Positions 1 to 9,046 of a DNA stretch of 64,000 bases are shown here, in pieces. Numbering within the stretch: the stretch's first letter is position 1; each line of letters starts with the position of its first letter. The notes below the pieces were generated by a model. It had not been told where the DNA came from. It searched no databases and saw nothing but the letters and a program-made list of their open reading frames with translations. Location of the stretch: NCBI GenBank assembly GCA_011050235.1, contig DRGC01000097.1, positions 1 to 64,000 of the forward strand, in the 5' to 3' direction. This DNA is from Phycisphaerae bacterium (GTDB lineage: Bacteria; Planctomycetota; Phycisphaerae; SM23-33). The position numbers were made by a program, and so were the translations under genes.

Positions 1-129
1 GGCTACGAGGCCGCCTGCCTGCCGAACTGGGGCGGGCACGGCACATGCACCCGCCACTTCGGCCCACCGGCCGTTGGCGGCGAACAGATCATCAAGGACA
101 CCATCGCCGCATGCTGGCAGAAGGCCTGA
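1..129 (+). CDS. Neutral/alkaline ceramidase-like protein, C-terminal fragment (cut by window edge)
   Basis: An open frame runs from base 1 to a TGA at 127-129 and encodes 42 residues starting GYEAACLPNWGGHG. This resembles the C-terminus of the next gene, where GGYEAGSAPCWWASN is followed by a similar basic helix. It is therefore most likely the tail of a tandem paralogue of the neutral-ceramidase N-domain family. Only the last 42 codons are present, so function rests entirely on that similarity. The two genes are separated by about 155 bases. Confidence 0.6.
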   Translation, partial: GYEAACLPNWGGHGTCTRHFGPPAVGGEQIIKDTIAACWQKA

Positions 130-284
130 GGCACATTGTGCCAACCCGCCGCGGCGGCTGGCGGGGTGGGAGCGCCACCACGCGATACGCAAATGATGAA
201 AGCGCTCTAGACGGTGTTCGAGGAGACGTCCATGAAAGCAGGAGCCCTTCGACAAGCTCAGGACGCCAAGGTCGGAGGTGTCCG

Positions 285-1622
285 ATGAAGGCAGGCGCAG
301 CTCAACGAGATATCACCCCGCCGGTTGGCATGACCATCGACGCGCCGACGCGCGACAGCATCGGCGTGCACGACCCGCTCTTCGTCCGCACACTCGTATT
401 GGACGACGAGGCCGGTACATCGGTGGCCATCGTGTGCTTCGACCTGATCGGCTGTGGGTTCGATGTCACCGAGCAGGTCCGCCGCGCCGTCAAGGAAGCC
501 ACGGGCATCGAGCACATCCTGCTGAACTTCGCGCATCAGCATTCGTCGCGACCCCTGGGGGCGCGGGGTGACGGCACGACCGATGCGGAGATCGCGTGGA
601 ATGAAAGCGTGCATGACGCGATTGTCCAGATCATCGCCGAGGCCCAGGCCGCCGCCGTGCCGGCGGTGCTGCGAGCGGGACGGGCCACCGTACAGGTAGG
701 CTACAACCGGCGGATTATGCTGGAGGGCGGCCAGATCCATATGGGCGACAACACCGAAGGCGCCGTCGTGCCATGGGTGAACGTGCTTGTCGCCGAGCCC
801 CTCGACGGCGCTCGGGACAGGCTCATCAGTGTGCTGTTCGAGCACGCGGCGCATCCGGTGATCGTGCCGGATACGAATTGCCTGACCAGCGCCGACTTTC
901 CCGGAGCGGCTGTCGCGCGGGTCAACGAGGTCTTCGGCGGCGACTGCATCGCCATGTTCGCCCAAGGCTGTGGGGCGAACATCAACGCCCATCCCTTACG
1001 GACCACGCACGAAAACGCCGACGCCGCCGGCCGCAAGCTGGGTGACGCTGTCTTGCAGGCCGTCGCCGGCGCCGAGCCCATCAGCGCCGACAAGCTCACG
1101 ATCCGCTCGGCCCGGGTCGATCTTCCCAGCCAGCCCCTGCTGTCGATGGACGTCTGGCAGCAGACGGTCGACAATCTCGAAGCCGACTGGAAGCGCGGCA
1201 CCGAATCGGGCCGCCCCGTCGATTGGATTACCGAGGACGTCTACCACAACATGCTCAAGCAGCTCGATACGATCAAGGACAAGATCGAGCGCGGCGAAAC
1301 GCCCGAACCGCATCGGCTGGACGTGACGGTCGTCATGCTCGGGGGCGACTGGGGCCTGGTCTCGTTTGGCGGCGAGATATTCTGCGAGTATGAGTTGTGG
1401 GTCGACCAAGCCGCCCCGTTCGACCACATCATGACCTTCGGCTACACCAACGGCATCGGCGGCTACGTCGCCTCCGACGAAGCCCTGGCCATGGGCGAAA
1501 AGGGCGGCTACGAAGCCGGCTCCGCCCCCTGCTGGTGGGCCAGCAACCTAGGCCGAGCCATGGCCGTCGGCACGGAACAGCGCATTCATGAGGCGGTAGA
1601 GTCTCTTTGGAAAGACCGATAG
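285..1622 (+). CDS. Neutral/alkaline non-lysosomal ceramidase-type hydrolase
   Basis: This 445-residue protein begins MKAGAAQRDITPPVG, the typical opening of the ceramidase N-terminal (alkaline_ceram) fold, and continues with NFAHQHSSRP and FEHAAHPV, where the histidines probably bind the catalytic zinc. Planctomycete genomes carry many such proteins, and most have no tested substrate; amide hydrolysis of sphingolipid-like or other N-acyl compounds is the family expectation. I chose the ATG at 285 because GGAGGTG lies at 274-280 and because the family motif starts exactly there, although the frame stays open to base 45. No signal peptide is visible, so it is probably cytoplasmic. It sits directly behind a partial paralogue. 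Confidence 0.8.
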   Translation: MKAGAAQRDITPPVGMTIDAPTRDSIGVHDPLFVRTLVLDDEAGTSVAIVCFDLIGCGFDVTEQVRRAVKEATGIEHILLNFAHQHSSRPLGARGDGTTDAEIAWNESVHDAIVQIIAEAQAAAVPAVLRAGRATVQVGYNRRIMLEGGQIHMGDNTEGAVVPWVNVLVAEPLDGARDRLISVLFEHAAHPVIVPDTNCLTSADFPGAAVARVNEVFGGDCIAMFAQGCGANINAHPLRTTHENADAAGRKLGDAVLQAVAGAEPISADKLTIRSARVDLPSQPLLSMDVWQQTVDNLEADWKRGTESGRPVDWITEDVYHNMLKQLDTIKDKIERGETPEPHRLDVTVVMLGGDWGLVSFGGEIFCEYELWVDQAAPFDHIMTFGYTNGIGGYVASDEALAMGEKGGYEAGSAPCWWASNLGRAMAVGTEQRIHEAVESLWKDR

Positions 1623-1967
1623 CAATGACAACACCCATTCGTCTCGACACCGTCATCGCCCCAACCCACACAACCCTCGACCCACCCGCCGGCCCCACCG
1701 AACACACCTTCCCCGGCCATTCCTTCACGATCCTACGATTCCAGGCAGATTGGCCGCCCCAGCGGTTCGCACCACCACCCCGGCCGACGCAAACACAAAG
1801 AACGCTTTACCTGACGGCCTTCCCGCGGGACAATCGCCTTCGCCGGGGACGGTCCCGGCATGTGGGCCTGGGGAAGATGCGATGGTGCGGGACGGCCCCT
1901 TTCCGTTGAGCATGGCCCAGGGCCTTGGCGCGGTGGACTTCCGTTCAATCAACCATTGGAGTCACAA
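1623..1967. other. Intergenic gap without a convincing gene
   Basis: These 345 bases are proline/arginine-rich in every translated frame. I see no plausible start with a ribosome-binding site other than that of the following lipoprotein. An ATG at 1625 overlaps the preceding stop and opens 94 codons, but the product has no recognisable motif and looks like decayed or random high-GC sequence. Confidence 0.4.
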
Positions 1968-2459
1968 ATGAAGATGATCAGACTGACCGTTGCCCTTCCC
2001 ATCCTTCTGGCGTCATGCACCGACATCGCCGGCAGTGGCCTGAACCCTCTTTGGTCCGACATTAGAGAGTCGGTCGTGTGCATGCCCGGTGGAATGATGT
2101 GGACCGAACATGAAGTTGGAAGAAGTAGACATCAAGAGATGTATTCGGCCGTTCTCCGGTTCAAAGAGATCCCTAAGGACCAGACGGTCCCCTTCTTGCT
2201 CAGCCGTATTGACTCGACTGACGTAACGTCCGTGCATATCTGCCCCCTCGACAGCGCGACCGAAGGTGAACTGGCGGTCTATTTGCTGGAAGAGATAACC
2301 GGACGACCATGGTTCTCGGCCATCGGTTTGGCGGCCCGACCGGATAACCAAAAGGCAGAATTGTCCAGAGCTCTCCGCGACCACAAGAAAAGACAGCAAC
2401 TGGTTGACTTCTACAGAATGAGAGATCCCAACAAGGCGGCCGCAGACGATGGCTCATAG
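1968..2459 (+). CDS. Small putative lipoprotein of unknown function
   Basis: The 163-residue product starts MKMIRLTVALPILLASC, a short lipoprotein signal peptide with the lipidated cysteine at residue 17. The mature part contains no domain I recognise. It is rich in charged residues near the C-terminus (LRDHKKRQQLVDFYRMRD), which resembles a helix, and an earlier stretch (LLSRIDSTDVTSVHICPL) suggests a HEAT-like or small alpha/beta fold. The start is supported by the signal peptide; the frame is open upstream but without a signal-like sequence. It is followed at short distance by two other small genes on the same strand. Confidence 0.6.
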   Translation: MKMIRLTVALPILLASCTDIAGSGLNPLWSDIRESVVCMPGGMMWTEHEVGRSRHQEMYSAVLRFKEIPKDQTVPFLLSRIDSTDVTSVHICPLDSATEGELAVYLLEEITGRPWFSAIGLAARPDNQKAELSRALRDHKKRQQLVDFYRMRDPNKAAADDGS

Positions 2460-2498
2460 TCGCGCCTGATCCACACTGGCCCGAGAAGAGGATTGAGC

Positions 2499-2699
2499 AT
2501 GGAATCGTTCAAACTGAAGATGCCCACTTGTCCGGAGTGCGGATCGACCGACACGAAGATCGACATCCGGGACTACTCCAACCTTGTGAGAATTCCGGCC
2601 GCCGTTGGCTCGGCCGGGTTGATTGGCATCCCCATCGCCTCCATGTCGTTCGTGTGCCGGAAGTGTGAGACCCGGTTCAAAGACAAAGGTGAAGAATAG
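2499..2699 (+). CDS. Small zinc-ribbon protein
   Basis: The 66-residue product has a CPECGSTD pair near the N-terminus and a CRKCE pair near the C-terminus, a classical four-cysteine zinc ribbon. A hydrophobic glycine-rich stretch (AAVGSAGLIGIPIASM) lies between them and may insert into or lie on the membrane. The ATG at 2499 follows an AGAAGAGGA ribosome-binding site at 2484-2492; a TTG two codons earlier is the alternative. The role is unknown. It lies between a lipoprotein and a DUF6868-like membrane protein, all in the same direction. Confidence 0.6.
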   Translation: MESFKLKMPTCPECGSTDTKIDIRDYSNLVRIPAAVGSAGLIGIPIASMSFVCRKCETRFKDKGEE

Positions 2700-2706
2700 G
2701 AACCGC

Positions 2707-2734
2707 GTGGGCAATCCGCCATGGGCGGACCCAC
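2707..2734. repeat. REP-like palindrome
   Basis: GTGGG at 2707-2711 pairs with CCCAC at 2730-2734, enclosing TCCGCC and GGCGGA arms around an ATG loop. The TCCGCC/GGCGGA core recurs at 9556-9569 and, as GGCGGATT/AATCCGCC, at 35757-35799, so it looks like a dispersed repeat rather than a gene-specific terminator. Confidence 0.5.
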
Positions 2735-2833
2735 CCTACGGAATTTCTGGAATCCTTGAACCAACAGGACCCCAGGGCGACTAGGGAATAGGATACACGC
2801 CGCAACGTTAGACAAAGGTGAAAGGAAAACATC

Positions 2834-3088
2834 ATGAACATTGACACACTGACAACGTTCTTCATGTGGTGCACGATCATTGGCGGCGGCGTGCTTATCT
2901 TCTCGAGCATCCTGTGCATGTTGCTCAAGAATGTGATCGGCCGCATGCACGGCAAGATGTTCGGCATGTCCCCGGACACGGTCAAGGCGGCCATCTACGG
3001 GTACCTGGGGCTGTTCAAGATCCTCTGGCTGATCTTCAATGTCGTCCCCTACGTGGCGTTGCTGATTATCACATGCCCATCTAAGTAG
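2834..3088 (+). CDS. DUF6868-like small membrane protein
   Basis: The product has 84 residues and two predicted membrane helices: WCTIIGGGVLIFSSILCMLL near residues 12-31 and GLFKILWLIFNVVPYVALLIIT near residues 59-80. Between them lies a conserved-looking loop with IGRMHGKMFGMSPDTVKAAIYGYLG. The opening MNIDTLTTFFMWCT and the loop agree with what I remember of DUF6868, a short membrane family of unknown function. GGTGAAAGG lies upstream of the ATG. It has no obvious functional partner here. Confidence 0.7.
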   Translation: MNIDTLTTFFMWCTIIGGGVLIFSSILCMLLKNVIGRMHGKMFGMSPDTVKAAIYGYLGLFKILWLIFNVVPYVALLIITCPSK

Positions 3089-3165
3089 GGCGTGTCCGCC
3101 TCGGTGGACTGCACGCGCAACGAAAAGCCGCGGCGGCAGGTGCAACCCGGGCGCGCCATGTCGGC

Positions 3166-3194
3166 TTGTTTGTGGCGCGGCGAGATGCTATCGT
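3166..3194 (+). promoter_or_regulatory. Candidate sigma70-type promoter
   Basis: TTGTTT at 3166-3171 and TATCGT at 3189-3194 are separated by 17 bases and lie 35 bases ahead of the ATG at 3229. The match is moderate. Confidence 0.35.
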
Positions 3195-3228
3195 GGAGGC
3201 TAATCCCTCAGACAAAGGAGCGCACCCT

Positions 3229-4101
3229 ATGCCAACTGGAACGGACACGGCAGCACTGCCCAAGGGCAAGATCGGCGATTTGGAGGTTTCCCGGATCATC
3301 CTGGGCGGTAATCTGCTGACCCACTACCACCACTGCCGCGACCAGAGCTATGTCTACGGCCTGGTGACCCACTACAACACTGAGGAGAAGCTGCTCGAAA
3401 CCTTCGCGGTCGCTGAGGAAAACGGCATCAACACCATGAGCGTCCACACGGTCGACTGGACGCATCAACTGCTCAAGAAACACCGCGACCGCGGCGGCAA
3501 GCTGCAGTGGATCTTCTGCCCGACGGCTGACGTCGACGATCCGGACCTCACCGAATACAAAGAGGAAATCGCCCGCCTGACCGATCTCGGGGCCAACGCG
3601 TTCTATGTCTGGGGCGAGCATACCGACGTGCTGGTCAGCGAGGGCAAGGCCGACGTCATCCCCCGCATCCTGGATATCTTCCGCTCGCACAACGTCCCGG
3701 CCGGCGTGGGCGCGCACGACTTGGCCGTGATCAAGGCCAGCGAAGACGGCGGGTTCGACCCGGACTTCTACGTCAAGACGCACCACCACCATGACTATCC
3801 GACGGCCCCCAAGGACATCTCGGCCCTGACGACCCCCCAAGAGGAAATCCCCGGCTACTGGGACCGCGACCCGGCGGCGACGGCCGAATACATGGCCGGC
3901 GTGGAGAAGCCCTGGATCGCCTTCAAGACGATGGCCGCCGGCACGATCCCGCCGGAGAGCGCCTTCGATTACGTCTTCAAGAACGGGGCCGACTTCGTCT
4001 TCGCCGGCATGTTCGACTTCGAGATCGCCGACGACGTCGAGATCGCCTCGGGCATCATCAGCAACCTGGGCGCCGACAGATCGCGCCCCTGGCGCGGATA
4101 G
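3229..4101 (+). CDS. TIM-barrel-like protein, HYHHCRD family (paralogue 1)
   Basis: This 290-residue cytoplasmic protein is closely related over its whole length to the product of 9630-10508. Shared blocks are GKIGDLEVSR, GGNLLTHYHHCRDQ, VHTVDW, FYVWGEH, PAGVGAHDL, KTHHHHDYP, GYWDRDPAATAEYM and WIAFKTMAAGTIPPESA. The alternating beta/alpha pattern and the late KTMAAGTIPP block suggest a TIM barrel related to aldo/keto reductases, but I see no complete AKR Asp-Tyr-Lys-His tetrad. The histidine-rich motifs could bind metal. AAAGGAG at 3214-3220 selects the ATG at 3229 over an in-frame start at 3166. The function is not known to me. Confidence 0.6.
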   Translation: MPTGTDTAALPKGKIGDLEVSRIILGGNLLTHYHHCRDQSYVYGLVTHYNTEEKLLETFAVAEENGINTMSVHTVDWTHQLLKKHRDRGGKLQWIFCPTADVDDPDLTEYKEEIARLTDLGANAFYVWGEHTDVLVSEGKADVIPRILDIFRSHNVPAGVGAHDLAVIKASEDGGFDPDFYVKTHHHHDYPTAPKDISALTTPQEEIPGYWDRDPAATAEYMAGVEKPWIAFKTMAAGTIPPESAFDYVFKNGADFVFAGMFDFEIADDVEIASGIISNLGADRSRPWRG

Positions 4102-4369
4102 GCTGCGGACGTTTCTGCAGCATCGCAGCCTGCATGAGGCCGCGCCGCAGCACTGGCCCGGTCACTCTCGAACACCGCGCGCCGCGGCGCCAAGGTGTTT
4201 ACCGCGCTAGCAGTACAGGCCACAGGCCTGCCAAATACATCTCTTAACTATTGACACGGATATCGCCGCGCGCGAGTATTGGGGATTGCCAGGTGACGGC
4301 GGGTAATCGTGTCGCGGTTGGGGCAACTCGACGCCTGGCGGCGACAACGCTTCGGAAAGGAGACCGACC

Positions 4370-7300
4370 ATGTTCGCACGGGATGTCTTATGCGCTGCGG
4401 TGATCATGGCGATCATCCTCACCGGCTGTAAGAAGACTGACGGGCAAGCGACAACCCAAGACCAAACCGAGGAGACGACCATGTCTGAGCAATTCCAATA
4501 CGGCTTCCGATATGATCCCGTTGAGGTCGTCGCCAGCGACGGGAGCTTGGATGCTTCTCTCGTGCGGACGCTGCTCTTGAAGACGCCCTACCCGGGCGAT
4601 GCCGCCGAGGTCGAGGCGCACTTTGCGAAGGTCATCGGCGCGCAGAACGACGACGGCAGCCTCAAGGACGAGGACGACCGACCGCCCTTGGAGGCGACCG
4701 CGCTGAAGCTGCGGCGCCTGCTGCAAGAGGGCTACTCGCCGAAAAGGCCCCAGATGCAACGGGCCATCGCCTTCGTGGAAAAGGCCCTGGCTGAACTTCC
4801 GGAAGCCGACTGGCCCGAAGCGCCGGGCGATGCGGTGCACGTGATGTGTCTGCTAGGCAAGACCGACCGCCCCGTCATCAAGGTCCGGCTGGAGGCCCTG
4901 GCTGAGAAGATGCCCGAGCTGTGGGGGGGAGGCTGTCCCGGCACGCCGTTCGCCCAGCTGGTGGACCTATGGGCCGGGCGCGACGTCGCGGACGTCAATA
5001 GCGCCATCGAATCGACGCTGGTCTGGGCCGACGAAGCTATCGCAGCGCCCGGCTGCAGCAGCAAACTAGCCCTGTGTTCGTCCTGGACCATGATCGAGGT
5101 GCTCGGCGAGATCGACCACCCCACCGCAACGCGGCTGGCCAGGAGGCTCGTGCCCATGCTGCTTCGCGCCCAACAGGCTGACGGCCATTGGCGGGAAGGC
5201 CACGGCGGCGACAAGACGTTCTTCGTCCTTCGCATGCTGTCGGTTCACGGTCTGCTGGACGAACTGCGCGATCTGCCACCCCTTCCGGCGGACTGGCGAA
5301 TCGTTCGAGCCCTGCCGCTCCCGGGAGGCCGCGCTATGAACATCTGCGCGCTGGACGGCCACCTGTGGGTGCTGGACATGGCCGGCCCGGCCATCATCGA
5401 AATATCACCGACCGACGGCGCGGTCATCAAGACGCTCGAGTTCGGGCCGGTCCCCGGGCTCAATGCCTTCACCCTCGCCGCCGGCGACGGTGTGTTCTAC
5501 GTATCAGCCTTCGGCCACAAGGATGAGCGCCCCGACCTCAGGCGCCCCGACGCGATCCACGAAATCGACGCCGCCACCGGCAAGGTCCTCCGCAAGTTCG
5601 ACATGACGCGGACCGGCGACATCACCGGTGCGACCCGAGTCGGCCGGGAGCTGCTGGCCTGTGACGGATGGGGCGGTGGCGTGTGGGTGGTCGATCTGGA
5701 CAATCCCGATGCGGAGTTGACTCAGACCTTCGACCGCGTCGCAGCCGGGATGCCCGACTACCTCGCCAGCGACGGCGAGACGATCTGGGCCGTCGAGTTC
5801 ATGGCTCCTTCGCTGGTCAAAAGCACGTCTGACGGTAAGCTGCTCGACTGGACGGAACGCCCCTTCGGTCTTAACCCCGTCGCCTGGGACGGCAAGAATC
5901 TCTGGGCGTTCGACTCGGACAACAATCGAATCTGCCTGATCGAACGTGCGTCGGCCGACGAGGCCCCGTCGATCGAACTGACCCGCCAGCTTATCCAGGC
6001 CGAGCCAACGTTCGACATCCCTAACTTGGATGGCGCCGCACGGCGCCAGGCGTTCGCCGTCAATTTGCTCTCACCGATCTCCCAGCCGCAAGACACCGAC
6101 GATTTCGATGCCCAGTTCACGCTCGGCTGGTCTGATGACGCCCTGCTGGTGGGGGCTCGCATCCACGATGACGACTTCGTCGCCGCGAAGGACCTCAAGA
6201 AGCTGTGGGGCAACCAGGCTGACTGCGTCTTGGTGTATGTCAAGGCGCCCGACGGCGAGATGCTGCGCGTCGTCGTCGAGCCGGGCATGACCGACGACCA
6301 GCCCGAGCCCCGCATCATGCACGAGCCCCACACCAACCGCACGCGAGAGGCCACTGTCCAGCGCCGCAAGCTTGATGACGGATACGCCCTGCAGATCTCG
6401 CTGCCGTGGGACCTGATCGGCATCGAGCCGGCTGAGGGGAAGGACCTGCGCGTCCAGTTGATCGCGTTGGACGTCGACGCGGCCGGTGAGGACATGGAGA
6501 TGCATGGCCTGATGTGGTATCCGGCCACGGGTACGCCGGAGAATCCGATGATCTCATACCGCGTGAGTCTCGCCCAGCAGGCCAGCCCGGCCGCGACGGC
6601 CTTGGTCACGCCGGTCAAGAACGCTCACGGCCTGATCGATAGCATCCGCGTGGCCGCACGGGCCGAGCGCGTGGGCCAGACCGTCACCATCGCAGGCAAT
6701 GGCGCAGTCTCGGGCGAGACGGCCCTCACTATCGATAGGGCCGGTATGGCCGTCGCTTGGATCCCCCTGCCCGCGGGCAACCAATGGCCGCTGACACTCA
6801 CGCTCGACGGCGAGACCATCGCCACCTTCGACCCCGCCGCAGCAACCGTCAGCGGACGCGTGATCATCGAGGGCGTGCCCAGCCTCGGCTGGGGCAAGAG
6901 CGGCGATACGACCTTCGCCGGCGCGCTGGAGTCGGCGCTATCGGTCACGGAGCATCCCTACAGCTACGCCCAGATCATGGGCTATTCGGGCCTGGCGTTT
7001 CGGTTCCGATGGGGGCCGAGGAGCGAGGGGTGGTGTCCGTCGGTACCGGTCGGCGAGTTCCCCGAAGAACAGGCAGCCGTCATCTGGGCGACCGGCTGGC
7101 AAGTGCAGGATGAAGACAACATGGACAACGAAGACGATCCGCACATGGAACGCTTCGCCGCCGACATGGTGGCCAGCATCGACGCGGGATTCCCGGTGGT
7201 CGGATACGGGCCCGGCCGGCCCGCTCTGAACGTGGCCGTCGCCTTCGGCTACGACAACGGCGGCGAGTCGTTCCTGTGGTGGGACTTTTTCGGCGGCGAC

Positions 7301-7876
7301 ACGCCGGTGGTCCTGCCGGCGACCCAGACCGGCCCGTGGATTTGGATCCTGAAAAGCTTCAACGAGCCGCCCAGCCGGCGCAAGCAATTGCTGGCATCGC
7401 TGAAGATCGCGGTTCGCAACTGGCATCGGCCGGATGAAAAGCTACCCCCGGGCAAGTATTACTATCTGTGGGGCGATGTGGCCTACACCGCCTGGGCCGC
7501 CGACATCCGTAAGGCCGCAACATTCGATGACGAACAGCAAGGGCCGCTCTTCTTCGCCAACTGGTGGTGCTTTGGGATCCTCGTCGACGCTCGCAACACG
7601 GCCGCCGTGTTCCTGCGTGAATACGCCGACGCCGCCGGCGACGACCAGGCAGCAACCCATATCCGCAAAGCAGCCGACCTCTATCAGCAGGAAGGACAAC
7701 TGCTCGGGGCTTTCTACGGGACCAAGGATGCATTCATTGGCCCGTGGTCGGGCAAGAGCGCCGAAGACTGGACCGACGAGGTCCGCCAGCGGGAGTTCGC
7801 CGCCATCGCCCAGGCCCACAGCCTCGACCGTCAGGCCATCGCCGAACTCGAAGCCGCCCTGGCGGCGATGGAATAG
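4370..7876 (+). CDS. Large mosaic lipoprotein (helical toroid, beta-propeller, CBM9-like and BtrH-like parts)
   Basis: The 1168-residue product has a lipoprotein signal (MAIILTGCKK, cysteine 20), so it is probably anchored in a membrane facing the periplasm. I read four parts. Residues about 55-300 form helix-pair repeats with a prenyltransferase/squalene-cyclase flavour (HWREGHGGDKTFFVLRML). Residues 305-540 look like an NHL/SMP-30 beta-propeller with repeated LWVLD, GVFYVSAF and LWAFDSDN strands. Residues 565-740 resemble a CBM9/DOMON-like sandwich. Residues 820-1168 resemble BtrH_N/C39-like proteins (IMGYSGLAFRFRW). A ribosome-binding site GGAAAGGAGA precedes the ATG. The domain borders are estimated by eye, and no enzymatic activity can be assigned. 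Confidence 0.6.
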   Translation: MFARDVLCAAVIMAIILTGCKKTDGQATTQDQTEETTMSEQFQYGFRYDPVEVVASDGSLDASLVRTLLLKTPYPGDAAEVEAHFAKVIGAQNDDGSLKDEDDRPPLEATALKLRRLLQEGYSPKRPQMQRAIAFVEKALAELPEADWPEAPGDAVHVMCLLGKTDRPVIKVRLEALAEKMPELWGGGCPGTPFAQLVDLWAGRDVADVNSAIESTLVWADEAIAAPGCSSKLALCSSWTMIEVLGEIDHPTATRLARRLVPMLLRAQQADGHWREGHGGDKTFFVLRMLSVHGLLDELRDLPPLPADWRIVRALPLPGGRAMNICALDGHLWVLDMAGPAIIEISPTDGAVIKTLEFGPVPGLNAFTLAAGDGVFYVSAFGHKDERPDLRRPDAIHEIDAATGKVLRKFDMTRTGDITGATRVGRELLACDGWGGGVWVVDLDNPDAELTQTFDRVAAGMPDYLASDGETIWAVEFMAPSLVKSTSDGKLLDWTERPFGLNPVAWDGKNLWAFDSDNNRICLIERASADEAPSIELTRQLIQAEPTFDIPNLDGAARRQAFAVNLLSPISQPQDTDDFDAQFTLGWSDDALLVGARIHDDDFVAAKDLKKLWGNQADCVLVYVKAPDGEMLRVVVEPGMTDDQPEPRIMHEPHTNRTREATVQRRKLDDGYALQISLPWDLIGIEPAEGKDLRVQLIALDVDAAGEDMEMHGLMWYPATGTPENPMISYRVSLAQQASPAATALVTPVKNAHGLIDSIRVAARAERVGQTVTIAGNGAVSGETALTIDRAGMAVAWIPLPAGNQWPLTLTLDGETIATFDPAAATVSGRVIIEGVPSLGWGKSGDTTFAGALESALSVTEHPYSYAQIMGYSGLAFRFRWGPRSEGWCPSVPVGEFPEEQAAVIWATGWQVQDEDNMDNEDDPHMERFAADMVASIDAGFPVVGYGPGRPALNVAVAFGYDNGGESFLWWDFFGGDTPVVLPATQTGPWIWILKSFNEPPSRRKQLLASLKIAVRNWHRPDEKLPPGKYYYLWGDVAYTAWAADIRKAATFDDEQQGPLFFANWWCFGILVDARNTAAVFLREYADAAGDDQAATHIRKAADLYQQEGQLLGAFYGTKDAFIGPWSGKSAEDWTDEVRQREFAAIAQAHSLDRQAIAELEAALAAME

Positions 7877-7904
7877 TCCCCGGACAGGCGGAAGGAGCAG
7901 TGCA

Positions 7905-9020
7905 ATGAAGGCGACACACCTCTGTGCTCTTGTTGTATTGGCTGCGGCCGCACTTGCCTTCGCGCTCAGCCTGGCCGGGTGCGAGGAAACCGATAGGCAA
8001 GCCAAAATGAAAGGCCATGCCCAAGTCGTTGCTGTCGACGGAGACCAGCCGACCCGCGACGTCGCCGCGCTGCACCGCGCCGCTGAAGCCGGTGACGTCG
8101 ACGCGATGCGTCAACTGGGCAATGCGTACTGGCGCGGTCGTGATGGTGTCGAGCAAGATGAGGTCGAAGCCGTCAAATGGTATCGCATGGGGGCCGAGGC
8201 CAGAGACCCCAAAGCAATGCTGTACCTCGCACTGTCTTATGGTACCGGTGATGGGGTTGCCCAAGATGACGGCGAGGCCGCCCGGTGGCTGCGCCAAGCT
8301 GCTGAGGCCGGTAATGTGGATGCCATGAACCTGCTTTCTGGGATTTATCACGAGGGCAGAGGCGTCGACCAGGACGATGCCGAAGCGATCCGCTGGTGTC
8401 GCAACGCGGCGAACGCCGGAAGCATCCACGCCATGTTACTGCTCGGCATGATGTACGACTACGGGGATGGTGTTGACCGGGACTACGGCGAGGCCCTTCA
8501 TTGGTACGGCCTGGCCGCTGAGGCCGGCGATGCCGCGGCCATGCACGGACTGGCCATGATGTATCGCAGAGGCCATGGCGTTGAGCGAGACGATGTCGAG
8601 GCCGTGCGCTGGTGTCGCAAGGCCGCCGAAGGGGGAAACAGTGATGCCATGTGCAACCTTGGTGTGGCCTACTTCCACGGCACCGTGGTGGCACAAGACT
8701 ATGCCGAGGCCATTCGTTGGTTTCATCAGGCCGCGCAGAGCGGCAGCGCGATCGGAATGAGGGAGCTCGCGAAAATCTACTACTATGGGTACGGCGTTGA
8801 CAAGAACGCCGACGAGGCTATTTCATGGTTCCGCCGCGCTGCCGAGGCCGGCGACACGGAAAGCATGGTCCAGATCGGCCTGATATACGAGCAAGGACGT
8901 GACCTCAAGAAGGACCTAGTCGAAGCTGAGAAGTGGTACCGCGCCGCACTGGCGGACCCAAACGCGCCGCAGCGCGACCGGGCGCGCGCACAAGAACGCT
9001 TGGACCTTCTGACCGACTAG
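7905..9020 (+). CDS. Sel1-repeat lipoprotein
   Basis: The 371-residue protein starts with a lipoprotein signal ending ALSLAGC and then carries eight consecutive Sel1-like repeats of about 36 residues. Each has the pattern A.AG-(D/N)-.AM..L...Y..G.GV..D..EA..W.R.AAE, for example GDVDAMRQLGNAYWRGRDGV. Sel1 repeats form an alpha-solenoid that binds protein or peptide partners, often in envelope assembly or signalling. GGAAGGAG lies ahead of the ATG at 7905; the frame stays open far upstream, but that portion merely shadows the previous gene. It lies 28 bases behind the mosaic lipoprotein gene and is probably cotranscribed with it. Confidence 0.85.
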   Translation: MKATHLCALVVLAAAALAFALSLAGCEETDRQAKMKGHAQVVAVDGDQPTRDVAALHRAAEAGDVDAMRQLGNAYWRGRDGVEQDEVEAVKWYRMGAEARDPKAMLYLALSYGTGDGVAQDDGEAARWLRQAAEAGNVDAMNLLSGIYHEGRGVDQDDAEAIRWCRNAANAGSIHAMLLLGMMYDYGDGVDRDYGEALHWYGLAAEAGDAAAMHGLAMMYRRGHGVERDDVEAVRWCRKAAEGGNSDAMCNLGVAYFHGTVVAQDYAEAIRWFHQAAQSGSAIGMRELAKIYYYGYGVDKNADEAISWFRRAAEAGDTESMVQIGLIYEQGRDLKKDLVEAEKWYRAALADPNAPQRDRARAQERLDLLTD

Positions 9021-9046
9021 ACGGCCGACCGAGGGAGACACGACCC

